Assembly: GCA_009929615.1 (NCBI GenBank)
Contig: SAAB01000007.1
Location: forward strand, 24,082 to 88,081
DNA: 64,000 bases
Source: Clostridia bacterium
Lineage (GTDB): Bacteria; Bacillota; Clostridia; Lachnospirales; Lachnospiraceae
Reading direction: 5' to 3'
In this document: positions 51,977 to 62,371 of the stretch, piece by piece
How positions within the stretch are numbered: the first letter of the stretch is position 1
How the letters are laid out: each line of letters starts with the position of its first letter
The notes under the pieces: model-generated
Database searches by the model: none
What the model was told of the DNA's origin: nothing
Seen by the model: only the letters and a program-made list of their open reading frames with translations
Translations under genes and position numbers: made by a program

Positions 51977-53782
51977 GTGACAGTATTTGATGAACGGATT
52001 AGAAATCTCCGGATGGAAATGGATAAAGGGAATATAGATTTTTATTTGATTCCCACAGCGGATGACCATAGCTCAGAATATATAAGCGATTATTATAAAG
52101 TACGTCATTTTTATGCAGGATTTACAGGCTCTGCAGGAACTTTGCTTATAGGCCGGGACATGGCCGGACTTTGGACGGATGGCCGGTATTTTATTCAGGC
52201 GGAAAACCAGCTTCAGGGAAGTGAAGTCGAGTTATTTCGAATGGGAAGCGACGGCGTATCTACTGTGTCAGAGTATTTAAAAAAACATATGCCTGAGGGG
52301 GGAACACTGGCTTTTGATGGTCAGGTTGTGGATTTAGCCCAGGGACGCAGCTATGAGAAAATCATGAAGTCTTTAAAGGGGCGTATTTTATGGGACAAGG
52401 ATATTGCCGGAAGTTTATGGGCTGAACGTCCAAAGCGGGCTTCGGCACCGGTGTATGAACTGGAATTAAAATATGCGGGAAAAAGCCGCCGGGATAAATT
52501 GGATGAACTTCATCAGTTTATGGAAAAAAGAGGAAGCAGCGAAGTGCTGCTGGCATCCCTTGAAGATATTGCCTGGCTGCTCAATCTTCGAGGAGACGAT
52601 GTGAAACATACACCTGTATTTCTGGCTTTTGCACAGGTATTAGTGGATAAAGTACTGCTTTATGTTTATAAGCAGGCTTTCTCGGAAGAACTTTGTGGGA
52701 AACTTTCAGAAGATGGGATAGAACTTCGCAATTATGAGGATATTTATAAAGACCTGACCGCATTAGAAGGAGGAGAGCTTCTCTATGATGAGGCAAAAAT
52801 AAACTATGCTCTCAGTCAGTGTATTCCTTCCGATGTAGAAATTATACCTGTAGATATAAATCAGACGATTCCCAAATCGATTAAGAATAAAACAGAACTG
52901 GACAATCTGAGAAAAGTGCATATCAAAGATGGTATAGCCATGACAAAATTTATGTACTGGCTGAAAAAGAACGTAGGGAAAAGGGCCATATCAGAAATCA
53001 GTGCATCCGATTATCTGGGAGAACTTAGAAAAGCTATTGATACCTATCTGGATTTGAGTTTTGATACGATTTCTGCTTATAAGGAGCATGGAGCCATGAT
53101 GCACTATAGTGCGGTACCTGAAACGGATGCAGCTTTGAAAGGGGAAGGTATGCTTCTGGTGGATTCCGGCGGTCAGTATTATGAGGGAACAACGGACGTC
53201 ACCCGTACCTTTGTTTTAGGTAAGATATCGGATGAACAGAAGAAACATTTTACATTGACGGCAAAGTCTATGCTGAACCTTGCAAATGCTAAATTTCTCT
53301 ATGGCTGTTCCGGATATACGCTGGATATTCTGGCCAGAGGGCCTCTCTGGAATATAGGTATTGATTATCGGTGTGGAACAGGACATGGTGTAGGTTATCT
53401 TCTCAGTGTTCATGAAGCGCCTAATGGTTTCCGTTGGAAACGGGTGCCGGAGAGAAATGATTCATCTGTTCTGGAAGAAGGCATGGTAACAACGGATGAA
53501 CCAGGGGTTTATATTGAGGGAAGCCATGGTATACGAACAGAAAATGAATTAATCTGTGTCAAGGATGAGATGAATGAATATGGACAGTTTATGCGTTTTG
53601 AAATGCTGACTTTTGTGCCGGTAGATTTAGATGGAATTGATACCCGTTGGCTGAGTCCGGAGGATATTTGGCAGCTCAATAAGTACCATAAAGAGGTTTA
53701 TGAAAAAATCAGCCCATATCTGAATGAGGATGAGAAAAAATGGCTTCAGACCTATACCCGGAGCATTGGCGAAACACGATAG
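51977..53782 (+). CDS. Xaa-Pro aminopeptidase (aminopeptidase P family, M24B)
   Basis: A 601-residue three-domain aminopeptidase P of the long eukaryote-like type: two creatinase N-like domains (IDFYLIPTADDHSSEYI, GTLLIGRDMAGLWTDGRYFIQAE, LNLRGDDVKHTPVFLAFA) and a pita-bread M24 domain with metal ligands in LLVDSGGQYYEGTTDVTRTF, GTGHGVGYLLSVHE, VTTDEPGVYIEG and IRTENE. It removes the N-terminal residue from peptides with proline in second place. GTG 51977 lies six bases after AAAGAGGG; an in-frame ATG at 51941 sits inside the preceding terminator. Confidence 0.93.
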   Translation: MTVFDERIRNLRMEMDKGNIDFYLIPTADDHSSEYISDYYKVRHFYAGFTGSAGTLLIGRDMAGLWTDGRYFIQAENQLQGSEVELFRMGSDGVSTVSEYLKKHMPEGGTLAFDGQVVDLAQGRSYEKIMKSLKGRILWDKDIAGSLWAERPKRASAPVYELELKYAGKSRRDKLDELHQFMEKRGSSEVLLASLEDIAWLLNLRGDDVKHTPVFLAFAQVLVDKVLLYVYKQAFSEELCGKLSEDGIELRNYEDIYKDLTALEGGELLYDEAKINYALSQCIPSDVEIIPVDINQTIPKSIKNKTELDNLRKVHIKDGIAMTKFMYWLKKNVGKRAISEISASDYLGELRKAIDTYLDLSFDTISAYKEHGAMMHYSAVPETDAALKGEGMLLVDSGGQYYEGTTDVTRTFVLGKISDEQKKHFTLTAKSMLNLANAKFLYGCSGYTLDILARGPLWNIGIDYRCGTGHGVGYLLSVHEAPNGFRWKRVPERNDSSVLEEGMVTTDEPGVYIEGSHGIRTENELICVKDEMNEYGQFMRFEMLTFVPVDLDGIDTRWLSPEDIWQLNKYHKEVYEKISPYLNEDEKKWLQTYTRSIGETR

Positions 53783-53854
53783 ACAACCCAAAGCATTTGT
53801 GTTATATTAAAAAAAGAACGAAAAATGAACATCTATTCCAGGAGGGAAAAATCA

Positions 53855-54508
53855 ATGAAGTTTTTTATCGACACAGCGAAGGTAGAAGATATTAAAAAAG
53901 CCAATGATATGGGGGTTATTTGCGGTGTTACCACAAATCCATCCTTAATTGCAAAAGAAGGCCGTGTCTTTGAAGAAGTTATTGCTGAAATCGCTTCTAT
54001 CGTTGACGGACCAATCAGCGGCGAAGTAAAGGCAACAACAACAGATGCCGAAGGTATGATTAAAGAGGGCCGTGAGATTGCAAAGATTCATAAGAATATG
54101 GTTGTTAAGATTCCGATGACTGTAGAAGGTTTAAAAGCCTGTAAAGTATTGTCCGCTGAAGGCATTAAGACGAATGTCACATTAGTATTTTCAGCAAACC
54201 AGGCATTACTGGCAGCCAGAGCCGGTGCAACTTATGTATCACCATTTCTTGGAAGATTGGATGACATCTCTACACCAGGTATCGATTTAATTCGTACAAT
54301 TTCTGACATATTTGAAGTAGCACAGATTAAAACTGAGATTATTGCAGCCAGCGTACGTCATCCAATTCATGTAACAGACTGTGCTTTGGCTGGAGCAGAT
54401 ATTGCAACAGTACCATACAGCGTTATTGAGCAGATGACAAAACATCCTCTGACAGATCAGGGTATTGAAAAATTCCAGGCAGATTATAAAGCTGTTTTTG
54501 GTGAATAA
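53855..54508 (+). CDS. tal: Transaldolase, TalC/FSA subfamily
   Basis: A 217-residue small transaldolase: [30 protein letters not shown], Schiff-base lysine in [42 protein letters not shown] and [10 protein letters not shown]. The TLVFSANQ form (Phe rather than the Tyr of fructose-6-phosphate aldolase) suggests true transaldolase. It works with the split transketolase encoded next, in the non-oxidative pentose phosphate pathway. ATG 53855 follows CAGGAGGG; the earlier ATG at 53825 has no site. Confidence 0.92.
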   Translation: MKFFIDTAKVEDIKKANDMGVICGVTTNPSLIAKEGRVFEEVIAEIASIVDGPISGEVKATTTDAEGMIKEGREIAKIHKNMVVKIPMTVEGLKACKVLSAEGIKTNVTLVFSANQALLAARAGATYVSPFLGRLDDISTPGIDLIRTISDIFEVAQIKTEIIAASVRHPIHVTDCALAGADIATVPYSVIEQMTKHPLTDQGIEKFQADYKAVFGE

Positions 54509-54532
54509 TCCTAAAATCGAATAAACAAGTGG

Positions 54533-54554
54533 ATAGCGGGGAGAGTCCCGCTAT
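54533..54554 (+). other. Hairpin between transaldolase and transketolase genes
   Basis: Perfect 8-bp stem ATAGCGGG / CCCGCTAT with loop GAGAGT and no T-tract. Likely an mRNA processing or stability element within the operon. Confidence 0.5.
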
Positions 54555-54579
54555 TCCTATGATAGAAAAGGCAGGTTAG

Positions 54580-55419
54580 ATGATGAACAAAGTAGAACTT
54601 CAGAAGATAGCGAATGATATTCGTAAAGGTATCGTTACGGCTGTACACAGTGCAAAGTCCGGACATCCGGGCGGTTCTTTATCCGCAGCAGATATTTTCA
54701 CATATTTGTATTTTGAAGAGATGAACGTAGACCCAACACATCCGGATAAAGAAGAAAGAGACAGATTTGTCCTTTCCAAAGGCCATGTTGCTCCAGCTTA
54801 TTATTCAACACTGGCTCACAAAGGCTTTTTCCCTGTAGAAGATTTGGTAACTCTTCGTAAAGTGGGTTCTTATCTTCAGGGACATCCAGATGAAAAGCAT
54901 ATCCCAGGCGTTGATATGTCCAGTGGTTCTTTGGGCCAGGGCGTTTCTGCAGCTGTAGGTATGGCTTTATCTGCAAAGCTCAGCGATGATGCTTATCGTG
55001 TGTACACACTTTTGGGAGATGGCGAGATTCAGGAAGGCCAGGTTTGGGAAGCAGCTATGTTTGCCGGAGCCAGAAAACTTGATAATCTTGTCGTTATCGT
55101 AGATAATAACGGTCTTCAGATTGACGGAAGTATTGAGGATGTATGTTCTCCATACCCTATCGATAAGAAATTTGAAGCTTTTAATTTCCATGTAATTAAT
55201 ATTGATGGTCATGACTTTGACCAGATTGCTTCCGCATTGGCAGAAGCACGTGCAACAAAGGGTATGCCAACGGCTATTATTGCTAAAACGGTTAAAGGTA
55301 AAGGGGTTTCCTTTATGGAGAATCAGGCAAGCTGGCATGGTACTGCTCCAAATGATGAACAGTACAAAGTTGCTATGGAAGATTTGGAGAAAGTAGGTGA
55401 AGCACTGTGTCAGAAGTAA
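54580..55419 (+). CDS. Transketolase, N-terminal (thiamine-diphosphate) subunit
   Basis: A 279-residue half-transketolase that binds thiamine diphosphate: AKSGHPGGSLSAADIFTYLYF, KGHVAPAYYSTLA, GSLGQGVSAAVGMALSAKL, and GDGEIQEGQVWEAAMFAG ... NNGLQIDG (the GDG-NN motif for ThDP-Mg). Pairs with the C-terminal subunit encoded immediately after, overlapping by 13 bp. Split transketolases are common in Clostridia and archaea. ATG 54580 and 54583 are equally possible. Confidence 0.94.
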   Translation: MMNKVELQKIANDIRKGIVTAVHSAKSGHPGGSLSAADIFTYLYFEEMNVDPTHPDKEERDRFVLSKGHVAPAYYSTLAHKGFFPVEDLVTLRKVGSYLQGHPDEKHIPGVDMSSGSLGQGVSAAVGMALSAKLSDDAYRVYTLLGDGEIQEGQVWEAAMFAGARKLDNLVVIVDNNGLQIDGSIEDVCSPYPIDKKFEAFNFHVINIDGHDFDQIASALAEARATKGMPTAIIAKTVKGKGVSFMENQASWHGTAPNDEQYKVAMEDLEKVGEALCQK

Positions 55420-56345
55420 AGAAGATTGCAACAAGAGATAGTTATGGTAATGCACTGACAGAGCTCGGCGCCAAATATGAGAATCTGATAGTTCTGGATG
55501 CTGACCTTGCAGCAGCTACAAAAACAAGTATTTTCAAGAAAGCATATCCGGAAAGACATATTGACTGCGGTATTGCTGAATCTAATATGATGGGTATTGC
55601 AGCAGGACTTGCTGCAACAGGTAAAGTACCATTTGCAAGTACATTTGCGATGTTCGCGGCAGGACGTGCCTTTGAACAGATTCGTAACTCTATCGGATAT
55701 CCAAAGCTGAATGTTAAAATCGGTGCGACTCACGCAGGTATTTCCGTAGGAGAAGACGGTGCAACTCATCAGTGTAATGAAGATATCGCATTGATGCGTA
55801 CGATTCCTGGAATGGTTGTTATTAATCCGGCAGATGATGTGGAAGCAAGAGCAGCTGTAGTTGCAGCTTTTGAACATGATGGACCGGTTTATATGCGTTT
55901 TGGACGTTTAGCTGTTCCGGTTATTAATGATAATCCGGATTATAAATTTGAGCTGGGTAAAGGTGTAACTCTGAAAGATGGCAAGGATATGACAATTATT
56001 GCTACCGGACTTTGTGTTTCTGAATCATTAGAAGCAGCAAAGATGCTTGCGGCAGATGGTATTGACGCAAGAGTTATCAATATTCATACAATCAAACCTT
56101 TAGATGATACCCTTGTTGTGAAAGCAGCTCAGGAAACAGGACGTATCTTCACTGTTGAAGAACATTCCATTATAGGTGGTCTTGGAAGTGCCGTATGTGA
56201 TACATTATCCGCACAGGCACCAACAAAGGTTACTAAGATTGGTGTAGAAGATACTTACGGAGAATCCGGTCCGGCTGTAGAATTAATTCATAAATATGGT
56301 CTGGATGCTGAGGGAATTTATAAAAAAATTAAAGCAGCTTTATAA
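55407..56345 (+). CDS. Transketolase, C-terminal subunit
   Basis: A 312-residue partner with the pyrimidine-binding domain (VLDADLAAATKTSIFKKAYP, HIDCGIAESNMMGIAAGLAATG with the catalytic Glu, GVSVGEDGATHQ-like stretch GISVGEDGATHQCNEDIA) and the transketolase C-terminal domain (MTIIATGLCVSESLEAAKML, TVEEHSIIGGLGSAV). Start GTG 55407 lies within the end of the N-subunit gene, which favours coupled synthesis of the 1:1 complex. It transfers two-carbon units between sugar phosphates. Confidence 0.94.
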   Translation: MSEVKKIATRDSYGNALTELGAKYENLIVLDADLAAATKTSIFKKAYPERHIDCGIAESNMMGIAAGLAATGKVPFASTFAMFAAGRAFEQIRNSIGYPKLNVKIGATHAGISVGEDGATHQCNEDIALMRTIPGMVVINPADDVEARAAVVAAFEHDGPVYMRFGRLAVPVINDNPDYKFELGKGVTLKDGKDMTIIATGLCVSESLEAAKMLAADGIDARVINIHTIKPLDDTLVVKAAQETGRIFTVEEHSIIGGLGSAVCDTLSAQAPTKVTKIGVEDTYGESGPAVELIHKYGLDAEGIYKKIKAAL

Positions 56346-56357
56346 GAATATAAGAAG

Positions 56358-56402
56358 ACTGCCTGTAAATGTAGAAAAATCTATGTTTGCAGGCAGTTTT
56401 TT
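56358..56402 (+). terminator. Intrinsic terminator after the transketolase operon
   Basis: Stem ACTGCCTG / CAGGCAGT with inner AAA/TTT and TAG/CTA pairs, followed by TTTTTTC. Confidence 0.9.
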
Positions 56403-56417
56403 CGCTATTCCGTCCAC

Positions 56418-56446
56418 TTGTGTTTTCCTCTGAAATCCGCTATAAT
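56418..56446 (+). promoter_or_regulatory. Promoter of the xpaC-telA operon
   Basis: TTGTGT (56418-56423), 17 bp, TATAAT (56441-56446); the 70-nt leader has no feature that I recognise. Confidence 0.68.
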
Positions 56447-56516
56447 CTATGGTAGTTTCTGATATAATTCCGACTTGAATTTTTTAGGAAAATAATTTAA
56501 ATAAAGAGGCGTAAGA

Positions 56517-57758
56517 ATGAAAAATAGTGATTTTTATGATTTTGGAGAGCAGATACAGAAAGTTGTTCAGTCGGCCATTGATTCCAATGATTTTCGCAGC
56601 CTGAATGAGTCTGTACGGCAGACGGTGAACGATGCGGTAGGCGCTGTTCGTTCTGGTGTATCCCAGGCATCTGAGAGCCTGTCCAAATCTTATAAAGGAA
56701 CAGGTACGAATACGGCACAGAAAAAGGCAGCTGGTCCCCGGGTTCATCAGTCGGCAGTGAAGACACAGACGTCCTATAAGGCCCGTGAAACCCAGCAGTC
56801 CCAGTATTTTTCGACCCATCCGGCAGGCGAAGTCGGTGGAACATTGATGGTCGTGCTTGGATTTTTGTTTGGCACGATGATTGGTATTGCACTGGCGATA
56901 CTGGTCATTATACAGTTTGTATTGCGGGGGCTTCCTGCGTTAATCGTTCCGATAGGGATTCTGCTGGTGCTGTTTGTTGTAATGATGGTCATTGGCATTA
57001 GGGGAAGAGGTATAACAACCCGAATCAAGCGTTTTAGAACCTACCGGAAAGTTTTGGATGACAGGGAATTCTGTGACGTTTCAGAACTGGCTGCAGCAAC
57101 CGGGAAGGCGGACGGTTATGTCGTAAAGGATTTACAGGATATGATTGGACGGCAGATGTTTCGGCAGGGGCATTTGGATAAACAGAAGAAATGTCTTATG
57201 GTGACAAATTCTGCTTATAATCAGTATCTTCAGGCACAGAAAGGTCTCGAGGAACGGGAAGCTAAAGCTCAGGAAGAAAAAGCCAAGATTTCCAATCCGA
57301 AATATAGTGATGAAGTCCGGGCGATGCTTGTTGAGGGAAATAACTATGTGAAGAATATTCAGGCATGTAATGCGGCCATTCCGGACCCGGATATTTCCGC
57401 TAAAATCAGCCGGTTAGAGCTCATTGTTTCCAGAATATTTGCCCAGGTGGAGAAAGATCCATCTCTGGCACCGGAGCTCCACCAGTTTATGAATTATTAT
57501 CTGCCTACGACCCAGAAACTTCTGAATGTCTATAAAGAGCTGGATAATCAGCCGGTACAGGGACAGAATATTTCTGAGACAAAGAAAGAAATCGAAGACA
57601 CATTAGATACGATAAATCAGGCTTTTGAGAACCTTTTAGACAGCTGTTATAAAGATACAGCATGGGATGTTTCAACAGACATTTCTGTACTGCACACGAT
57701 GCTGGCAAAAGAAGGTTTGACAAGTGATGACTTACATAAGGCAAAAACGGAAAAATAA
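56517..57758 (+). CDS. XpaC-like (5-bromo-4-chloroindolyl phosphate hydrolysis family) membrane protein
   Basis: A 413-residue protein: a 100-residue polar N-terminus, two close membrane helices (GGTLMVVLGFLFGTMIGIAL; GLPALIVPIGILLVLFVVMMV), then a cytoplasmic helical domain (DDREFCDVSELAAATGKADGYV ... NYYLPTTQKLLNVYKELDNQ) that defines the XpaC family. Despite the historical name, the family is no proven phosphatase. The gene precedes telA by 12 bp, a pairing widely seen in Firmicutes, and their products probably act together at the membrane. Confidence 0.85.
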   Translation: MKNSDFYDFGEQIQKVVQSAIDSNDFRSLNESVRQTVNDAVGAVRSGVSQASESLSKSYKGTGTNTAQKKAAGPRVHQSAVKTQTSYKARETQQSQYFSTHPAGEVGGTLMVVLGFLFGTMIGIALAILVIIQFVLRGLPALIVPIGILLVLFVVMMVIGIRGRGITTRIKRFRTYRKVLDDREFCDVSELAAATGKADGYVVKDLQDMIGRQMFRQGHLDKQKKCLMVTNSAYNQYLQAQKGLEEREAKAQEEKAKISNPKYSDEVRAMLVEGNNYVKNIQACNAAIPDPDISAKISRLELIVSRIFAQVEKDPSLAPELHQFMNYYLPTTQKLLNVYKELDNQPVQGQNISETKKEIEDTLDTINQAFENLLDSCYKDTAWDVSTDISVLHTMLAKEGLTSDDLHKAKTEK

Positions 57759-57770
57759 GGAGAGAGAAAG

Positions 57771-58928
57771 ATGAGCGATACATTTAAAGAGTTTCAGGAT
57801 GCACCAACACTGGTATTTGATGCAGCCCCAGATATGCAGACAAAGAATGAGGTGTCTTCGGCAGAAACTCAGGTAAAAGAACCGGAACCTATGGATGATT
57901 CCGTATTGTCTGCAGAAGAACGTGAGATGGTAGATAATTTCAGTAAGCAGATTGATTTAAATAATACCAATGCTATTTTACAGTACGGTGCAGGTGTTCA
58001 GAAGAAGATGGCAGATTTCTCTGAAACAGCTTTGGAAAATGTAAAATCCAAAGACCTGGGGGAAGTTGGGAGTATGCTTACCAACGTTGTCACCGAACTG
58101 AAAAGCTTTGATGCCGGAGAGGAAGAGGACAAGGGATTCTTTGGCAATCTCTTCAAAAAAGGCACAAATAAAATGACAGCCATGAAGGCTAAGTATGGCA
58201 AAGCTGAAACCAATGTTATGCAGATTTGCAAGTCTCTTGAGGACCATCAGGTGGTTCTGCTTAAGGACATTGCCACATTGGACAAGATGTATGATTTGAA
58301 TCTTTCTTACTTCAAAGAACTTACAATGTACATTCTGGCAGGTAAGAAGAAACTGGAGCAGGTTCAGAAAGAAGAACTCCCTGCATTGATTCAGAAAGCT
58401 GAAACCAGCGGTCTGGCAGAGGATGCTCAGGCGGCCAAGGATTTAGACGGCTTGTGCCATCGTTTCGAGAAGAAGCTTCATGATTTGGATTTGACCCGTA
58501 TGATATCCATTCAGACAGCACCTCAGATTCGCCTTGTGCAGAACAGTGATACCATGATGGTAGAGAAGATTCAGTCTACTGTTGTTAATACTATTCCACT
58601 CTGGAAGAGTCAGATGGTTCTGTCTCTGGGAGTTGAACATGCCAATCAGGCAGCGAAGGCCCAGAAGCAGGTTACAGACATGACGAATGAACTGCTGAAG
58701 AAGAATGCTGAAACCCTGAAGATGGCTTCCATTGAAACAGCAAAAGCTTCTGAGAGAGGAGTTGTTGATATCGAAACATTGAAAAATACCAATGAATCTC
58801 TGATTTCAACTTTGGATGAAATCATGAAGATTCAGACAGAGGGCCGTGAAAAACGTAAAGCAGCTGAGGCAGAATTACGTCAGATGGAAGATGACCTGAA
58901 GAAGAAATTATTAGAGATTAAAAAATAA
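57771..58928 (+). CDS. TelA/KlaA toxic-anion-resistance family protein
   Basis: A 385-residue mostly helical protein typical of TelA: DNFSKQIDLNNTNAILQYG, GFFGNLFKKGTNKMTAMKAKY, LDKMYDLNLSYFKELTMYILAG, RMISIQTAPQIRLVQNSDTMM and NTIPLWKSQMVLSLGVEH. Named from tellurite resistance of plasmid genes; in Gram-positives it is linked to envelope stress and resistance to cell-envelope antibiotics. No membrane segment, so it probably depends on XpaC for location. RBS AAGGAGAG. Confidence 0.92.
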   Translation: MSDTFKEFQDAPTLVFDAAPDMQTKNEVSSAETQVKEPEPMDDSVLSAEEREMVDNFSKQIDLNNTNAILQYGAGVQKKMADFSETALENVKSKDLGEVGSMLTNVVTELKSFDAGEEEDKGFFGNLFKKGTNKMTAMKAKYGKAETNVMQICKSLEDHQVVLLKDIATLDKMYDLNLSYFKELTMYILAGKKKLEQVQKEELPALIQKAETSGLAEDAQAAKDLDGLCHRFEKKLHDLDLTRMISIQTAPQIRLVQNSDTMMVEKIQSTVVNTIPLWKSQMVLSLGVEHANQAAKAQKQVTDMTNELLKKNAETLKMASIETAKASERGVVDIETLKNTNESLISTLDEIMKIQTEGREKRKAAEAELRQMEDDLKKKLLEIKK

Positions 58929-58931
58929 GAT

Positions 58932-59405
58932 ATGAAACGTAAATTATTATTTTTGAATATAGCTATTTTGATACTGAGCCTTGCCGCTTGCGGCAAGGCC
59001 GTTTCAGCCAATGGAGCAGGGGATGAAACTGAGAGCAGTCAGGAGATTTCCATTAATGAGGATATGATAAATGTTGGATTTGCACAGGCATCCAATTTGG
59101 AAGGCTGGCAGGTGACTCAAACCGAATCCTTTTATAGCACATTTACAGAGAAAGATGGTTATTCATTATCCATTCTTGATGCCCATGGTGATGAAACGAA
59201 ACAAATAGAACAGTTGAATCAATTCATCGAGGCGTCGGTAGATGTGATTTTCGTTGTACCGGTAAAGGAAAAAGACATTCTGGAGACTCTGGAAAGAGCA
59301 AAAGAAGCAGGAATCCTTGTCATTCAGCTGGCAAATAACGAAGAAGACGCCATCGGCGGCAAAGGCGCCCGGGAAATGTTAGATGCCCAGGGGATGAGGC
59401 CTTAA
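58932..59405 (+). CDS. Truncated substrate-binding lipoprotein (N-lobe of a sugar-binding protein)
   Basis: A 157-residue lipoprotein: signal peptide with lipobox LAAC (Cys20), an acidic Ser-rich spacer, then the first lobe of a type 1 periplasmic-binding fold (INVGFAQASNLEGWQV.. style start, DAHGDETKQIEQLNQFIEASVDVIFVVPV, AKEAGILVIQLANNE). Family members are 300-350 residues; here the frame stops before the hinge crossing and second lobe, and only 44 bp remain to uvrA. No transporter genes are near. Either a decayed gene or a one-lobe sensor. Starts three bases after telA. Confidence 0.7.
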   Translation: MKRKLLFLNIAILILSLAACGKAVSANGAGDETESSQEISINEDMINVGFAQASNLEGWQVTQTESFYSTFTEKDGYSLSILDAHGDETKQIEQLNQFIEASVDVIFVVPVKEKDILETLERAKEAGILVIQLANNEEDAIGGKGAREMLDAQGMRP

Positions 59406-59449
59406 AGAACTGGACAGACTAGGTATACAAGCAGATAAAAGAGGTAATT

Positions 59450-62308
59450 ATGGCAGCAAAGAAGATAGAAAAAAAAGACTATATTAGAATTCGGGGAGCC
59501 AGTGAGCATAACCTGAAGGGAATTGATATTGATATTCCAAGAAATGAACTGGTTGTTTTAACGGGACTTAGCGGTTCGGGTAAATCATCCCTCGCCTTCG
59601 ATACAATTTACGCCGAAGGCCAGAGACGTTACATGGAATCCTTATCTTCCTACGCAAGACAGTTCCTTGGACAGATGGAAAAGCCAAACGTAGAGAGCAT
59701 ATCCGGACTTCCACCGGCCATTTCTATTGACCAGAAATCAACCAACCGAAATCCCCGTTCCACAGTGGGAACGGTTACGGAAATCTATGATTATTTTCGT
59801 TTATTATATGCCCGTGTGGGCATTCCCCATTGTCCAAAATGTGGTAAGGTTATTCAGAAACAGACCGTTGACCAGATGGTAGATGTTATTAAATCCATGC
59901 CGGAAAAGACGAGAATCCAGCTTCTTGCCCCGGTTGTCCGCGGACGTAAGGGTGAGCACGTGAAAATATTCCAGCAGGCGAAAAAAAGTGGGTATGTTCG
60001 TGTCATGGTTGATGGCAACCTCTATGACCTTTCTGAAGAAATTAAATTAGAAAAAAATATTAAACATAATATAGAAATCGTTGTGGACCGTTTAGCCGTC
60101 AAAGAAGGTATCGAAAAGCGTCTGACCGATTCCCTGGAAACAACTTTGAAGCTGTCCGATGGCCTGGTTGTTGTGGATGTTATTGGCGGAGAACCGCTGA
60201 ACTTTAGTCAGAGCTTTTCCTGCCCGGACTGTGGCGTCAGTCTGGATGAAATCGAACCGAGAAGCTTTTCCTTCAATAATCCATTTGGTGCATGTCCTGT
60301 ATGTAACGGACTTGGCTATAAGATGGAATTCTCTGTAGATTTAATGATTCCGGATACATCGCTGAGTATCAATGAGGGAGCCATTGCGGTTATGGGCTGG
60401 CAGTCAGCAAACTCTAAAGGAAGCTTTACAAATGCAATTCTGCAGTCTTTGGCAGAACGGTATAAATTCTCTTTGGATACGCCATTTAGGGACTATCCTC
60501 AGAAGATTAAAGATGTCCTCATTCATGGTACAAAGGGCGAAGATGTCAAAGTCCACTACAAGGGTATGCGAGGTGAAGGTGTCTATGATGTAGCCTTTGA
60601 GGGTCTTATCCGAAATGTGGAACGTCGTTATAGGGAAACAGGCTCAGAACTGACCCGTCAGGAATACGAAAACTTCATGATGATTACGCCATGTGGTTCT
60701 TGTGGCGGTAAACGTCTGAAACCAGAGTCTCTGGCTGTTACCGTGGCAGATAAAAATATTACAGAACTTACGGAAATGTCGATTATCGAACTCCGTGATT
60801 TTATGGAACATTTAAAATTAAGTGAGCACCAGCAGCTTATTGGTGAGCAGATTTTAAAGGAAATCCGTTCCCGTCTGGGATTCCTTGTTAACGTCGGATT
60901 GGAGTATCTTATGCTTGCCCGTGGTACAGCGACTCTTTCCGGTGGTGAAGCCCAGCGAATCCGTCTGGCAACCCAGATTGGTTCCGGACTGGTAGGTGTG
61001 GCCTACATTCTCGATGAGCCGAGTATCGGTCTCCACCAGAAGGATAATGACAAACTCTTAAAGGCTTTAAAAGACCTGAGAGATTTGGGGAACAGCTTAA
61101 TTGTGGTGGAACATGATGAGGATACCATGATGGAAGCGGATTATGTGGTGGATATTGGACCGGGAGCAGGCGAACATGGTGGTGAAGTGGTGGCACAGGG
61201 CACACCGAAGGAATTGATTAAAAACCGCAAATCCATAACGGCGGCTTATCTTTCCGGAAGAAAACGTATACCTGTTCCAAAGGAGCGCCGCCAGCCAACA
61301 GGCAAGTTAACCATTCTTGGAGCTCAGGAAAATAATCTTAAAAACATTGATGTGGATATTCCATTGGGTGTATTTACATGTGTGACCGGTGTTTCCGGTT
61401 CAGGAAAGAGTTCTATCGTCAACGAAATTTTATATAAACGACTGGCAAGAGATTTAAATCGTGCACGAACATCAAGACCGGGAAAACATAAGGATATCCT
61501 TGGACTGGACCAGTTGGATAAAGTCATAGATATCGACCAGTCACCGATTGGCCGTACACCACGTTCAAATCCAGCAACCTATACCGGCGTATTTGACATG
61601 ATTCGTGATTTATTTGCATCTACCGTAGATGCTAAAGAACGAGGCTATAAAAAGGGCCGTTTCAGTTTCAATGTTAAAGGCGGACGCTGTGAAGCCTGTG
61701 CCGGAGACGGTATTATCAAAATTGAAATGCACTTCTTAGCAGATGTATATGTCCCTTGTGAAGTGTGCCAGGGAAAACGTTACAATCGGGAAACTCTGGA
61801 AGTCAAATACAAAGGTAAAAATATCTATGATGTCCTGGATATGACCGTTGAAGAAGCATTAAAATTCTTTGAGAATGTACCTTCCATCCGACGAAAAATG
61901 GAAACCTTAAATGATGTAGGTTTATCTTATGTCCGTTTAGGACAGCCATCTACAACGTTGTCCGGTGGTGAAGCCCAGCGTGTTAAACTGGCAACAGAGC
62001 TTAGTAGACGCAGTACGGGAAAGACCATTTATATCCTGGATGAGCCAACAACAGGCCTTCATTTTGCCGATGTTCACAAATTAATTGAGATTCTTCACCG
62101 TTTAACTGAGGGTGGAAATACAGTCCTTGTCATTGAACATAATCTGGATGTTATTAAGACGGCAGACTACATTATTGATATCGGACCGGATGGCGGCGAC
62201 CGGGGAGGTCAGGTCATTGCCAAGGGAACACCGGAAGAAGTGGCCCTGTCTCCAGTGTCTTATACCGGACAATATATTAAAAAGTATTTGGAACGGGATA
62301 AAAAATAA
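59450..62308 (+). CDS. uvrA: Excinuclease ABC subunit A
   Basis: A 952-residue UvrA of normal length: two ABC ATPase units with Walker [15 protein letters not shown] and [14 protein letters not shown], signatures [16 protein letters not shown] and [16 protein letters not shown], and zinc motifs ([18 protein letters not shown] ... [17 protein letters not shown] ... [10 protein letters not shown]). It scans DNA for bulky damage and loads UvrB, which is not in the window. RBS AGAGG ahead of the ATG. Overlaps nothing; probably transcribed with the telA operon or from its own unseen promoter. Confidence 0.97.
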   Translation: MAAKKIEKKDYIRIRGASEHNLKGIDIDIPRNELVVLTGLSGSGKSSLAFDTIYAEGQRRYMESLSSYARQFLGQMEKPNVESISGLPPAISIDQKSTNRNPRSTVGTVTEIYDYFRLLYARVGIPHCPKCGKVIQKQTVDQMVDVIKSMPEKTRIQLLAPVVRGRKGEHVKIFQQAKKSGYVRVMVDGNLYDLSEEIKLEKNIKHNIEIVVDRLAVKEGIEKRLTDSLETTLKLSDGLVVVDVIGGEPLNFSQSFSCPDCGVSLDEIEPRSFSFNNPFGACPVCNGLGYKMEFSVDLMIPDTSLSINEGAIAVMGWQSANSKGSFTNAILQSLAERYKFSLDTPFRDYPQKIKDVLIHGTKGEDVKVHYKGMRGEGVYDVAFEGLIRNVERRYRETGSELTRQEYENFMMITPCGSCGGKRLKPESLAVTVADKNITELTEMSIIELRDFMEHLKLSEHQQLIGEQILKEIRSRLGFLVNVGLEYLMLARGTATLSGGEAQRIRLATQIGSGLVGVAYILDEPSIGLHQKDNDKLLKALKDLRDLGNSLIVVEHDEDTMMEADYVVDIGPGAGEHGGEVVAQGTPKELIKNRKSITAAYLSGRKRIPVPKERRQPTGKLTILGAQENNLKNIDVDIPLGVFTCVTGVSGSGKSSIVNEILYKRLARDLNRARTSRPGKHKDILGLDQLDKVIDIDQSPIGRTPRSNPATYTGVFDMIRDLFASTVDAKERGYKKGRFSFNVKGGRCEACAGDGIIKIEMHFLADVYVPCEVCQGKRYNRETLEVKYKGKNIYDVLDMTVEEALKFFENVPSIRRKMETLNDVGLSYVRLGQPSTTLSGGEAQRVKLATELSRRSTGKTIYILDEPTTGLHFADVHKLIEILHRLTEGGNTVLVIEHNLDVIKTADYIIDIGPDGGDRGGQVIAKGTPEEVALSPVSYTGQYIKKYLERDKK

Positions 62309-62371
62309 GTAGAATTCATTATAGAAATGTTGTAATATAGAAGATATTAAAAGCACAGGAGGAAACAATAC

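Noticed and set aside
62309..62371. Possible guanine/purine riboswitch upstream of guaA
   Set aside because: The gap is 63 bp and lacks the conserved core and any terminator hairpin.
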